A stretch of 64,000 bases of DNA from Sphingobacteriia bacterium (GTDB lineage Bacteria; Bacteroidota; Bacteroidia; Chitinophagales; Chitinophagaceae), in assembly GCA_017304675.1 (NCBI GenBank), contig JAFKLS010000019.1, forward strand, positions 124,001 through 188,000. Direction: 5' to 3'. Shown here piece by piece: positions 18,518 through 27,252 of this stretch (the stretch's first letter is position 1; each line of letters begins with the position of its first letter). Below the pieces are notes generated by a model that was not told where the DNA came from, did not search any database, and saw only the letters and a program-made list of their open reading frames with translations. The position numbers and the translations under genes are program-made.

Positions 18518-19915
18518 ATGAATATAAGGGTAAAATTTTTAGGTGCAGCAGGAGAGGTAACGGGTTCAAAATACCTTTTACAGATAGACGATTTTACATT
18601 GTTGCTTGATTGCGGTATGTTCCAGGGCAGAAAAGATCTGCGCAGATTGAACTGGGATACTTTCCCATTCGATGTTACCAGGATTAATGCGGTGATCATA
18701 ACACATGCACATCTGGATCATACAGGATATCTTCCCAAGCTATTTAAAGAAGGGTATAAAGGGCCTGTATATTGTACTTCAGCTACGGCCGATCTTATGA
18801 ATCTTGTACTTGTAGATTCGGCCAAACTGCAAATGGAGGAAGCAAATTATGCCAAGAAAAAAGGCTATTCCAAACATGAAAACCCGGAACCCTTGTATAC
18901 CACTGAAGACGTGGTATTGATTGAAGACTTTATTCAAACAACCAGCTTCAGGCATCCGTTGCAGATTTCAGATAAAATAACAGCTACATTTCATAATGCG
19001 GGACATATTTTAGGTGCAGCTATTGTTGAATTAACCATAAAAGGAGATACACAAACAAAGAAAATCGTTTTCTCCGGCGACCTGGGCAGATATGAAGATC
19101 TGATACTGTTTCCTCCGGAAACAATAACACATGCCGATATACTGTTTGTTGAATCTACTTATGGCGATAGGGATAATAAACCCACCGATAAACAGGATGT
19201 GCTACATCTGATGAATGAAACCTTTGCGAATGATGGTAACCTGATTATACCGGCATTCTCAATTGGTAGAACACAAACCTTGTTAATGTACCTGAAAGAC
19301 CTTTTGGAAACCAAGGCAATACCACCCGTACAAATTATCCTGGACAGCCCAATGGCCATTGCAGCTACTGCATTATACACCAAGTATAAAAGTTACCACA
19401 AATTAAAAGATGTTGATTTGCATGAAGATGAATCGTTCCTGAATTTGCGTAAATACCTTACTGTTGTAAGAACGCCTGAAGATTCCAAGAAAATTAATGA
19501 TATAAAAAAAGATGCCATTATTATAGCTGCGAGTGGTATGATGACAGGGGGAAGAATATTACACCACCTTTATAACCGTTTACCCGATCCGAAAAACGTA
19601 GTACTTATTGCCGGTTACCAGGCAGAAGGTACAAGAGGTTGGCGATTGCAGCAAGGCGAAAAAACATTAAGAATATTTGGGCAGGAAGTAAATGTAAAAG
19701 CAAAAGTATATACCATGCATGGATTATCTGCTCATGCAGACAGGTCTGAATTGATTCGTTGGCTATCCGGTTTTAAAGAGGCCCCCAAACAAACCTTTGT
19801 AGTACATGGCGAAAAAACCAGCGCTACCGCTTTATGCAATACCATTAAAGAAAAAGGATGGAATGCCTATATACCTTCTTACATGGAAAGTATAGAACTT
19901 TTTACAAATATTTAA
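18518..19915 (+). CDS. MBL-fold / beta-CASP / RMMBL protein (RNA-processing nuclease type)
   Basis: The metallo-beta-lactamase zinc motif is HAHLDHTGYLPKL (H63, H65, D67, H68). Further ligands lie in FHNAGHILGAAIVEL and FSGDLGR. A beta-CASP domain follows (VESTYGDRDN, IPAFSIGRTQTLLMYLKDLL, AASGMMTGGRILHHL), and the C-terminal RMMBL motif is MHGLSAHADRSELIRWL. This is the domain order of CPSF73/Ysh1-like exo- and endoribonucleases, common in bacteria as uncharacterised RNase J relatives. At 465 aa it lacks the long C-terminal domain of RNase J. It is probably co-transcribed with the SulP gene and with the lyase gene 20 nt downstream. Confidence 0.92.
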   Translation: MNIRVKFLGAAGEVTGSKYLLQIDDFTLLLDCGMFQGRKDLRRLNWDTFPFDVTRINAVIITHAHLDHTGYLPKLFKEGYKGPVYCTSATADLMNLVLVDSAKLQMEEANYAKKKGYSKHENPEPLYTTEDVVLIEDFIQTTSFRHPLQISDKITATFHNAGHILGAAIVELTIKGDTQTKKIVFSGDLGRYEDLILFPPETITHADILFVESTYGDRDNKPTDKQDVLHLMNETFANDGNLIIPAFSIGRTQTLLMYLKDLLETKAIPPVQIILDSPMAIAATALYTKYKSYHKLKDVDLHEDESFLNLRKYLTVVRTPEDSKKINDIKKDAIIIAASGMMTGGRILHHLYNRLPDPKNVVLIAGYQAEGTRGWRLQQGEKTLRIFGQEVNVKAKVYTMHGLSAHADRSELIRWLSGFKEAPKQTFVVHGEKTSATALCNTIKEKGWNAYIPSYMESIELFTNI

Positions 19916-19934
19916 AAGAAACCTTGCATGTCTT

Positions 19935-20798
19935 ATGATGATTGATGCAACTGTGCAACTGGTAGAATGCCCGAGAGATGCAATGCAGGGCTGGCCCCAC
20001 TTTATTTCTGCGGAAAATAAAATACGCTACCTGAATAAATTGCTGAAAGTAGGTTTTGATACAATAGATTTTGGAAGCTTTGTTTCGCCGAAAGCCATAC
20101 CACAAATGGCCGATACAAAAGAAGTATTAAAGAGATTAGAGCTTAATAAAGATGGCTCTAAACTTTTAGCAATAGTTGCCAATACACGTGGTGCAACAGA
20201 GGCGGTTGGGTATGATGAGATAACCTATCTTGGTTTCCCGTTTTCAGTTTCACCAACCTTTCAACTAAGAAACACCAATTCAACTATTGAAGAAAGCTTG
20301 CAACGGGTTGATGCAATTCAGGAATTATGTATTAAACATAACAAACAACTGGTTGTTTATTTAAGTATGGGGTTTGGCAATCCTTACGGCGATGAATACA
20401 ATGAAAACATATTATTGTATTGGGCAAATGAAATGGTAAAAAGAAACATCCGTATTATTTCACTGGCCGATACTGTGGGTGTGGCTACACCGCAACAAAT
20501 AGAATTGGCCTTAACAACCCTGATACCTAAATACAAGGAAGTAACATTTGGTGTACACCTTCATTCAACCAGTGCTAACTGGAAAGCAAAATTAGAAGCA
20601 GCACTAAATGCCGGATGTATAAGGTTTGATGGGGCATTGAAAGGTATTGGCGGCTGCCCGATGGCGCAGGATGAACTGATTGGAAATATGGATACGGAAT
20701 TAATGATAACGTATTTTGAAGAGAAGAAAAGGCTTCTTGGGATTCAGAATAAATATTTAACGGAAGCGTTACAACTGGCTTCTGAAATTTTCATCTGA
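19935..20798 (+). CDS. Hydroxymethylglutaryl-CoA lyase-like enzyme
   Basis: The 287-aa product belongs to the DRE-TIM lyase group. The substrate loop ECPRDAMQG carries the catalytic Arg-Asp pair near residues 14-15. GSFVSPKAIPQMAD (about 47-60) is a hallmark of HMG-CoA lyase. GVHLHSTSANW provides the two metal-binding histidines, and IGGCPMAQDE carries the active-site cysteine. Two departures from the classical enzyme are visible: the acidic residue before SFVSPK is Asp in place of Glu, and the GxGGCPxAxG signature ends in Asp. Activity on HMG-CoA is likely but not certain. No other leucine-degradation gene is in the window. The start may be either of two adjacent ATGs (19935, 19938). Confidence 0.8.
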   Translation: MMIDATVQLVECPRDAMQGWPHFISAENKIRYLNKLLKVGFDTIDFGSFVSPKAIPQMADTKEVLKRLELNKDGSKLLAIVANTRGATEAVGYDEITYLGFPFSVSPTFQLRNTNSTIEESLQRVDAIQELCIKHNKQLVVYLSMGFGNPYGDEYNENILLYWANEMVKRNIRIISLADTVGVATPQQIELALTTLIPKYKEVTFGVHLHSTSANWKAKLEAALNAGCIRFDGALKGIGGCPMAQDELIGNMDTELMITYFEEKKRLLGIQNKYLTEALQLASEIFI

Positions 20799-20813
20799 TG
20801 TTGCAGGCATGTT

Positions 20814-21281
20814 ATGTTGATTCAATTTACAAAACATACACATAAAAAGCATGTAATTAAATACATTAGGGATAACGGCACAATAACATGGATGCACGCC
20901 GATGATTTTTTTGTACAACACGATCTAAGCCATTTTGCATTAGAAAAAACATTGGGATACACTACTGCCTTCTGCGGTATGATTAATGCCGGCATGCAAT
21001 TGAACGATTTTGAGAACAGGGCTGTTCGTACCAGCCTTCTCATTACAGAGCAGGCTGCTCATGCAGAGAATATGGCTAATTTATTTGTAACAGAATTAAC
21101 GCAAGGAAATTTTGAAGATTTCAATGGCGTATTGCAGGCAGCTTATCATCACTTCAACCGGACTTTTAAAGCGCCTTTATTGAATGCAGAAACAATTGAT
21201 GCAATTCGTAGCTATTTTTGCAGCCTGATTTACCGGTGGCATCAACTGGAAAGCGGAGACACATTAACTGTTGAATTTTAA
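20814..21281 (+). CDS. Conserved-looking hypothetical protein, 155 aa
   Basis: I do not recognise this family. The protein is cytosolic with no signal peptide or membrane helix. It is notably rich in histidine and in aromatic residues in its first half (FTKHTHKKHVIKYIRDN, TWMHADDFFVQHDLSHFALE), and helical afterwards. The His/Asp clusters could bind a metal, but no known motif can be named. It lies 15 nt after the HMG-CoA-lyase-like gene and 2 nt before the GSCFA gene, so it is probably part of the same operon. Confidence 0.75.
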   Translation: MLIQFTKHTHKKHVIKYIRDNGTITWMHADDFFVQHDLSHFALEKTLGYTTAFCGMINAGMQLNDFENRAVRTSLLITEQAAHAENMANLFVTELTQGNFEDFNGVLQAAYHHFNRTFKAPLLNAETIDAIRSYFCSLIYRWHQLESGDTLTVEF

Positions 21282-21283
21282 TT

Positions 21284-22276
21284 ATGCAATTTCATTCAGA
21301 ATTTCAAATAGATAAACTGGAACCTTCTATTCAGCACCAGCATCAATTAATGTTGGTAGGTAGTTGTTTTACTGAAAATATTGGAGAAAAACTTCGTAAA
21401 CATAAATTCAGGGTATTAGAAAACCCCAATGGTATTGTGTTCAACCCGGTGAGTGTGGCGGAAACTGTGATCAATATCATTCAAAACAAACAATATACAC
21501 ATGATGATCTGTTCACTCTTAACGATGGATGGCATAGCTGGCAGCATCATAGCAGGTTTTCCGGCATCACTCCGGCTGAAACCATTCAAAAAATCAACGA
21601 CTCTACTAAAACGGCACATGTATATTTAAAGAATGCAGATTATCTGTTAATCACACTTGGTTCTGCATGGGTATATACGTTTACCGAGAAAGCTGTTAAT
21701 GCAAAATTAGGAACCGTGGCAGCCAACAACCACAAGGCACCTGCAAGTTGGTTCAGTAAGCATTTAATGAATGCAGGACAGGTAATGGCTGTATTGGGAA
21801 CCATGTTAGATCAATTGGGTGGTTTTAACCCGCATATTAAAGTAATCTTTACAATCAGCCCGGTAAGGCATTTAAGAGAAGGGATGATTAACAATAACAG
21901 GAGCAAAGCGGTGTTGATACAGGCAGTGCACGATTTGATTGGCACGCTTCCTAAGCTACATTATTTTCCTGCATATGAGTTGGTGATAGATGACCTGCGG
22001 GATTATCGTTTTTATGCAGAAGATCTTGTGCATCCTAATTATGCGGCTACGAATTATGTTTGGGATAAATTTGTTGAGGCATGTATGAATGAAGAAACAA
22101 GGCAGTTGATGAAGAGAATAGCAGAGATTAATCTTGCTTACCAGCACAGGCCTTTTAACCCTTCATCAGAACAACATAAAAAATTCCTGCAATCGTTTCA
22201 TCAGAAAACAAAACATTTGCAGGAACAACATAATTACTTGGATTTTGCAGCAGAACTGGAATTTTTTAACAAGTAG
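21284..22276 (+). CDS. GSCFA domain-containing protein
   Basis: The family name motif is visible as VGSCFTENIGEKLRKHKFRV near residues 25-44, followed by LENPNGIVFNPVSVAETV. Later conserved blocks are TLGSAWVY and FTISPVRHLREGM, and the C-terminal catalytic-like DLVHPNYAATNYVWDKF. GSCFA proteins are SGNH-hydrolase relatives, with Ser in the GSCF block and Asp-x-x-His near the end (ilDLVHPN here). They are widespread in Bacteroidota and uncharacterised. The 330-aa length is typical. It ends a tightly packed plus-strand run that starts at the SulP gene. Confidence 0.88.
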   Translation: MQFHSEFQIDKLEPSIQHQHQLMLVGSCFTENIGEKLRKHKFRVLENPNGIVFNPVSVAETVINIIQNKQYTHDDLFTLNDGWHSWQHHSRFSGITPAETIQKINDSTKTAHVYLKNADYLLITLGSAWVYTFTEKAVNAKLGTVAANNHKAPASWFSKHLMNAGQVMAVLGTMLDQLGGFNPHIKVIFTISPVRHLREGMINNNRSKAVLIQAVHDLIGTLPKLHYFPAYELVIDDLRDYRFYAEDLVHPNYAATNYVWDKFVEACMNEETRQLMKRIAEINLAYQHRPFNPSSEQHKKFLQSFHQKTKHLQEQHNYLDFAAELEFFNK

Positions 22277-22329
22277 GCAATAGTGAGTAGTTAATAGGCA
22301 ATTATTTCGCTTTTCACCTTTTTACTTTA

Positions 22330-22482
22330 TCAACTACCTCTTGAACCACCAGTTTTTATAGGCTTCTTGGCAACTGTTACATTGCTGGTTGGCTTACTGA
22401 TAAACTTAGAATTCTGATTGTTATTCTTTTGATTTTTATTACCGGGTAATCCTGGCTTTTTATTGTTAACGGGTAATGCCAT
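22330..22482 (-). CDS. 50-aa basic, Lys/Asn-rich small protein
   Basis: Reading the 293-nt gap between the GSCFA and miaE-like genes gives an ATG-to-TGA frame of 50 codons on the minus strand. The product starts MALPVNNKKPGLPGNKNQKN, is strongly basic, has no hydrophobic helix, and ends KKPIKTGGSRGS. The low-complexity but ordered pattern (Pro-Gly-Asn-Lys, then Lys-Pro, then Gly-Ser) suggests a disordered nucleic-acid-binding or ribosome-associated peptide. That is inference only. It is flanked on both sides by related AT-rich repeat sequences. Chance cannot be excluded, but the codon content is unlike the surrounding DNA. Confidence 0.6.
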   Translation of the reverse strand: MALPVNNKKPGLPGNKNQKNNNQNSKFISKPTSNVTVAKKPIKTGGSRGS

Positions 22483-22569
22483 AAAAATATTTTATATTCA
22501 AATATAGCAAGTAGAGAATAGTTAATGGCCAATATGTTATAAGTATTTTTCACTTTTCATTATTCATTG

Positions 22570-23190
22570 TTAATGAACTCTGTCTCCCCTCACTTCAAGG
22601 CCTTTAATCACACCTGCTTCATATTCCAGCCATTCATGCCATCTTGTTCTTACTTTTTCTTTGGGTAGGTAAGTTTCGGCAAGGTCAATAAACAGTGTAT
22701 AATGTCCAGCTTCGCTTTCCATGAAGCGACGGTAAAATTTTCGCATATATTCATCATTCAAACCTTCGCTTAACCTTTTAAATCGTTCACAACTCCTGGC
22801 CTCTATCAGGGCCATCATTAATAACTGGTCAAGCAATCGCTCATTTGGGCTGCCACCTTTTTTCATAAAAGTAATTAGCCTGTTTACATACTCATCTTTT
22901 CTTTGTTTTCCTAATTGAAGGTTTCTTTTATGTAACTCTTGCAGCACCAATCTAAAATGCCCCCATTCTTCTGTAACAATAGGAGCCAGTTCTGTAACAA
23001 TCTTTTCTTTATCGGCGAAGCCTTGTATTAACGAAATACAACTGGTGGCGGCTTTTTGTTCGCAATAGGCATGGTCGGTTAAAATATCTTTTAACGAAAT
23101 ACCTGCAAGATCCACCCAGCGCGGATCAGTTGGCAGATGCAGCCCTAAGATATTTTTTGTATCCTCTGAATACTCAAATTCATTTTCCAT
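22570..23190 (-). CDS. miaE: tRNA-(ms2io6A)-hydroxylase, MiaE-like
   Basis: MiaE is a ferritin-like diiron monooxygenase that hydroxylates 2-methylthio-N6-isopentenyl-adenosine at position 37 of tRNAs. The diiron ligands can be read: Glu in AYCEQKAATS (E44), Glu and His in TEEWGHFRLV (about 74-78), Glu in IEARSCERF (E130) and ESEAGHYTLF (about 158-163). An open frame continues upstream into the divergent bioF region. The start at 23190 (MENEFEYSED) was chosen because it leaves a 38-nt divergent promoter gap and matches the family length (about 200 aa). Confidence 0.9.
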   Translation of the reverse strand: MENEFEYSEDTKNILGLHLPTDPRWVDLAGISLKDILTDHAYCEQKAATSCISLIQGFADKEKIVTELAPIVTEEWGHFRLVLQELHKRNLQLGKQRKDEYVNRLITFMKKGGSPNERLLDQLLMMALIEARSCERFKRLSEGLNDEYMRKFYRRFMESEAGHYTLFIDLAETYLPKEKVRTRWHEWLEYEAGVIKGLEVRGDRVH

Positions 23191-23228
23191 ACTATGCAAA
23201 GATGCTTGAATACAGTTATTTTTGAAAC

Positions 23229-24314
23229 ATGTATCAGGATGATTTTTTAGAAAAGAAGTTGCAGGAGCGAAAAGAAAAAAATGCACTGCGTGTATTGCAG
23301 CTGAATAACGGGCTGATTGATTTTGCTTCGAACGATTATCTTGGACTTGCAAAAAACAAATTAACGGCCGTGGCTGAAAGTATGTTGGGCAGTACCGGCT
23401 CAAGGTTGCTTTCAGGTAATAATATTATGGCAGAAGAAACAGAAAAGATCATTGCAGCTTTTCATCAATGCCAGGCAGCATTACTATTTAATTCGGGATA
23501 TGATGCTAATATTGGGCTGCTATCCTCTGTACCGCAACGGGGAGATACGATTATATATGATTACCTGTCGCATGCTTCTATACGAGATGGTATCAGGCTT
23601 TCTTATGCCAACAGCTTTTCTTTTGAACACAATAACCTGAATGCTTTAGAGCAGCGTTTACAAAAAGCGAAAGGGAATGTTTTTGTAGTTACAGAATCTG
23701 TTTTCAGCATGGATGGAGATATGGCTCCTTTGGCGGAGATATCAAATCTCTGTAACCAATATAATGCTCATTTAATTGTAGATGAAGCACATGCAACCGG
23801 TGTTATCGGAGAAAATGGCGAGGGGCTTTGCCAACAGTTAAATATCTGCGAACATCTTTTTGCAAGAGTACATACGTTTGGAAAAGCATGTGGCTGCCAT
23901 GGCGCTGTTGTTTTGGGTTCTGACAGACTGAAATCGTACCTTATTAATTTTGCGAGAAGCCTTATGTATACCACTGCATTGCCTCCTCATGCGCTTCATA
24001 GCATACAATTCGCCTATGAACACTTTCCTAAAATGCATTTGGAAAGAAGGCATCTCGGGCGGTTAATCAACTTATTTCAGCGAACTGCTATTGCCTATGA
24101 AAAACTAAATTCAACAACACCTATCCAACCGGTAGTAGTGCCCGGTAATTATGTAGTAAAAACCTTATCTGATAAATTGAAACATCGCGGTTTTGATGTA
24201 AGGCCTATATTGTATCCTACCGTTCCTGAAGGAAAAGAGCGTTTGCGAATTGTTTTACACGCTTTTAATACCGAAAACGATTTGAATGAATTGCTTGAAA
24301 TATTGAAAAAATAA
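23229..24314 (+). CDS. bioF: 8-amino-7-oxononanoate synthase-like PLP enzyme
   Basis: The 361-aa product is an alpha-oxoamine synthase. Visible motifs are IDFASNDYLGLA, GSTGSRLLSGNN, the PLP-contacting VDEAHATGVIGENGEGL (D185, H188) and the Schiff-base lysine K219 in VHTFGKACGCHGA. BioF condenses pimeloyl-thioester with alanine in biotin synthesis. Kbl and other alpha-oxoamine synthases are close alternatives, but the short length and no extra N-terminus favour BioF. No other biotin gene is adjacent. A box TATTTTTG at 23217-23224 just before the start could be the promoter -7 element; no good -33 box was found. Confidence 0.85.
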   Translation: MYQDDFLEKKLQERKEKNALRVLQLNNGLIDFASNDYLGLAKNKLTAVAESMLGSTGSRLLSGNNIMAEETEKIIAAFHQCQAALLFNSGYDANIGLLSSVPQRGDTIIYDYLSHASIRDGIRLSYANSFSFEHNNLNALEQRLQKAKGNVFVVTESVFSMDGDMAPLAEISNLCNQYNAHLIVDEAHATGVIGENGEGLCQQLNICEHLFARVHTFGKACGCHGAVVLGSDRLKSYLINFARSLMYTTALPPHALHSIQFAYEHFPKMHLERRHLGRLINLFQRTAIAYEKLNSTTPIQPVVVPGNYVVKTLSDKLKHRGFDVRPILYPTVPEGKERLRIVLHAFNTENDLNELLEILKK

Positions 24315-24497
24315 TCATGCTTCCGTATCAAAACTGGCGTGCAGATAGAAATTACTTGTAAAACGAATAGGAATGGCTTTAACATTAACCTTTCCTTATA
24401 CTCCCACGTGCATAGCATTCTGTTTCTTTACAGAGTTTTCAACATCTTTATTTTTTGGCTATTTAAAAAATAAGTTTGTATGAACAATTTTGTGGTC

Positions 24498-25373
24498 ATG
24501 GACGCTTCTTTTGAAAGAATTAAAAATATAAAGGCAACATTTTATACCGCTATTATTTGCGGGCTGCTTTTCTTTTTATTTTTCTTTCTGCAGTGGACCC
24601 TGCCACAAATACCTGTGCCTGCGGCAGACGAGGGTATTGAAGTAAATCTGGGAAACAGTGAAACAGGTCTTGGAAGTGTAGCTCCACAATTGCCGGGCGA
24701 GCCTACCGCCACCAATGAAACCAATATAGCACCTCCGGTGCCTGTAAAAGCTGCCCCCGTTCAACAAAACATCCAGGCTACAGATCATGCCAATAACGAT
24801 GATGAAGCGGTGGCCGAGAAAGCGAATAAAGTAATTGCCAAAACCAATCATAAACCTGCTCCTGAAAGTAAAGCGCCTAAAAAAAATGTAGTAACGGCAC
24901 CTGTTACAGTTGTAAAGCCTGCAAAACCAAAAGCTTTATACCAGGGAGGCAATGCCAGTGGCAATGGTGGCAATAATGCAGACAGTTATAACGGTGTAAC
25001 CAATCAGGGTATTGCCGGAGGAAAAGGAGATCAGGGAAACCCTAACGGTAATCCGAACAGTGATAGCTATAAAGGTAATGCTGCTTCAGGCAACGGAAGT
25101 GGCATTGCTATTCCATCGCACTTAAAGAACAGGGGCGTACGCTTACCTTCTTTGCAGGACGATTTTAACGAGAACGCCAAAGTTGCGGTAGATATTACAG
25201 TAGATGCCAATGGGAATGTTAGTGCCGCAATGATACAACCAAGAGGAACCACTACCACCAATCCTTCTTTAAGAAATATTGCTATTACCAAGGCCAGGCA
25301 ATTAAAATTTGGCAAATCTGCTAACGATAATGAAATTGGAACAATAGTATTCAACTTTAGAGTAACCAATTAA
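24498..25373 (+). CDS. TonB-like energy-transducer protein with Gly/Asn-rich linker
   Basis: One membrane helix (about residues 13-35, FYTAIICGLLFFLFFFLQWTL) anchors the protein. A Pro/Ala/Lys-rich periplasmic stretch and a Gly/Asn-rich linker with SDSYKGN/ADSYNGV echoes follow. The end is a TonB C-terminal-like domain (VDITVDANGNVSAAMIQPRG ... ITKARQLKFG ... GTIVFNFRV). It probably couples proton-motive force to outer-membrane receptors, or is a related periplasm-spanning protein. An in-frame ATG at 24480 would add six residues, but a TAAGTTTG box at 24471-24478 ends one nucleotide before it. If that is the -7 element, translation must begin at 24498. No exbB/exbD genes are adjacent. Confidence 0.8.
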   Translation: MDASFERIKNIKATFYTAIICGLLFFLFFFLQWTLPQIPVPAADEGIEVNLGNSETGLGSVAPQLPGEPTATNETNIAPPVPVKAAPVQQNIQATDHANNDDEAVAEKANKVIAKTNHKPAPESKAPKKNVVTAPVTVVKPAKPKALYQGGNASGNGGNNADSYNGVTNQGIAGGKGDQGNPNGNPNSDSYKGNAASGNGSGIAIPSHLKNRGVRLPSLQDDFNENAKVAVDITVDANGNVSAAMIQPRGTTTTNPSLRNIAITKARQLKFGKSANDNEIGTIVFNFRVTN

Positions 25374-25392
25374 TTGTATTTATTTTGCGTTG

Positions 25393-26682
25393 ATGAACTA
25401 CCAGGAAACCATTGATTTTTTATTTCATCAGTTGCCCATGTTCAGCAGAATTGGCGCTGCAGCATATAAAAAAGACCTGACCAATACTATTCGGTTATGC
25501 AACGCATTGAATAATCCGCAAGCCAGGTTTAAATCTGTTCATATTGCAGGCACTAATGGCAAAGGCAGCACCAGCCATATGTTGGCGGCAATATTGCAGG
25601 CAGCAGGTTATAAAACGGGTTTATATACCTCTCCGCATTTAAAAGATTTCAGAGAACGGATAAAAGTAAATGGCAATGTATGCGAAGAAACTTTTGTGGT
25701 TGAGTTTACAAAAAAAATAAAACCACTTATTGCAGAGATAGAGCCCTCTTTTTTTGAGATAACAGTAGCAATGGCGTTTGAATATTTTGCACAGCAGAAT
25801 GTTGATATTGCTATAATAGAAGTAGGGCTGGGGGGCAGATTAGACAGCACAAATATCATTACTCCTGAATTGAGTATTATTACCAATATCGGGTTCGACC
25901 ATATGAACCTTTTGGGAAATACATTAGATAAAATAGCTTTTGAAAAGGCGGGCATTATTAAACAGCATATTCCGGTGGTAGTGGGGGAATCGCTGCCTGT
26001 AACAAAACCTGTTTTTCTTCAGAAGGCCGAATTAATGATAGCGCCAATTGTATTTGCCCAGGAAAAAAGGTGGGTGGCAGACTGGCAACATAAACAAGAA
26101 CATTTAGTGGTAGATGTGGTTACAGCCGGAACGGGGGAGCACCAGCGGTTTGAGTTAGATCTGATGGGCATATACCAGATGAAAAATTTACTAACTGTTT
26201 TAGAAGCTGTACATCAATTACAGATAAAGGGTTTTTCCATTAATCATGAGCAGATAAGTTATGGTTTAAGTCATTCTAAAAAAATAAATGGACTGCATGG
26301 CAGGTGGGAAATTCTTCACTATCAACCTAAAATTGTTTTAGATGTAGGCCATAACGAAGATGGCATGAAACAGATTGTTGAGCAGATAGAGAACACCACT
26401 TTCAGCCACCTGCATATCATTATAGGAATGGTGAAAGATAAGGAGATAGATAAAGTGTTGCAGCTATTGCCTAAATATGCCCTTTATTATTTTACACAGG
26501 CAAATATTCCAAGAGCATTGAATGCGGAAAGCTTAAGGCTGAAAGCACAAAGTTTGGGGTTGGAAGGAAAAACTTTTCTCAATGTAAATGAGGCCCTGGC
26601 TAATGCAAAACAGCATGCAAAAAGCAGTGATCTTATTGTAGTGTGTGGCAGCGTTTTTTTAGTAGGAGAGGTAGAAGCATAA
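25393..26682 (+). CDS. folC: Bifunctional folylpolyglutamate synthase / dihydrofolate synthase
   Basis: FolC adds glutamate to dihydropteroate and extends the polyglutamate tail of folates. The Mur-ligase-type P-loop is HIAGTNGKGSTSHMLAAILQ (about residues 50-69). It is followed by TSPHLKDFRERIKVNG, the family block for substrate, and EVGLGGRLDSTNII near 155. Later motifs are ITNIGFDHMNLLGNTLDKIAFEKAGIIK and LDVGHNEDGMKQI in the C-terminal domain. Length (429 aa) is normal. It begins 19 nt after the TonB-like gene and converges with a Nudix gene with 8 nt between the two stop codons. Confidence 0.96.
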   Translation: MNYQETIDFLFHQLPMFSRIGAAAYKKDLTNTIRLCNALNNPQARFKSVHIAGTNGKGSTSHMLAAILQAAGYKTGLYTSPHLKDFRERIKVNGNVCEETFVVEFTKKIKPLIAEIEPSFFEITVAMAFEYFAQQNVDIAIIEVGLGGRLDSTNIITPELSIITNIGFDHMNLLGNTLDKIAFEKAGIIKQHIPVVVGESLPVTKPVFLQKAELMIAPIVFAQEKRWVADWQHKQEHLVVDVVTAGTGEHQRFELDLMGIYQMKNLLTVLEAVHQLQIKGFSINHEQISYGLSHSKKINGLHGRWEILHYQPKIVLDVGHNEDGMKQIVEQIENTTFSHLHIIIGMVKDKEIDKVLQLLPKYALYYFTQANIPRALNAESLRLKAQSLGLEGKTFLNVNEALANAKQHAKSSDLIVVCGSVFLVGEVEA

Positions 26683-26690
26683 TAATATAT

Positions 26691-27248
26691 CTATTTCCAT
26701 TGTAGCCATCCGAGGCGTATCATAGACTCGTAAACTGCACCCAATTGCACACCATGTTGTAATTTGTTCTCAGCCAATAATTCCAGGAACGCTTCTTTTG
26801 AAAAACTAACAACATCAATATCTTCTAACTCATCCAAATGCTGCGAATGGTTCTTTACAGCATTCCTGGCAAGAAAATAATAAGCAGTATTATTCATTAA
26901 TGCAGGATTAGCTGCGGCTTTAAAAAGGTATTCCATTTCATTGGAAACATAACCGGTTTCTTCCGTCATTTCTCTTAACGCAGCCTGCAAAGGATCTTCA
27001 TTCTGTTCAATAACACCTCCTGCCAGTTCATAGGTTATTTTGCTAACGGGATAGCGATATTGTTTTACCAGTACAACTTTTTCTTCTTTTGTTACAATAA
27101 ATATGTTACAGAAGTGAGGCACTTCTACAACAAAATAGGGTTCTATAATCCTGCCATCGGGCAATTCACATTTGTCGGCCCTGGCATGAAACCATTTGTT
27201 CTCATACACATACTCCTGCTTTAATGTTTTCCATTCCAGTTTTCGCAT
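26691..27248 (-). CDS. Nudix hydrolase, tandem copy 1
   Basis: The Nudix box lies at about residues 77-99 (GGVIEQNEDPLQAALREMTE followed by ETGY) and is preceded by KQYRYPVSKITYELAGG, as in ADP-sugar pyrophosphatases. Length is 185 aa. It shares clear similarity with the next upstream gene from the first residues (LEWKTL / LKWKTL, then a shared RAD and PDG(R/V)I(I/V)EP). The two look like an old tandem duplication. Four nucleotides separate them. Likely role: hydrolysis of nucleoside diphosphate derivatives, substrate unknown. Confidence 0.88.
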   Translation of the reverse strand: MRKLEWKTLKQEYVYENKWFHARADKCELPDGRIIEPYFVVEVPHFCNIFIVTKEEKVVLVKQYRYPVSKITYELAGGVIEQNEDPLQAALREMTEETGYVSNEMEYLFKAAANPALMNNTAYYFLARNAVKNHSQHLDELEDIDVVSFSKEAFLELLAENKLQHGVQLGAVYESMIRLGWLQWK

Positions 27249-27252
27249 ATAC

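Noticed and set aside
24317..24361. Short frame MLPYQNWRADRNYL after bioF
   Set aside because: Fourteen codons with no repeated amino acid, no adjacent terminator pair, and not placed between a promoter and gene start.
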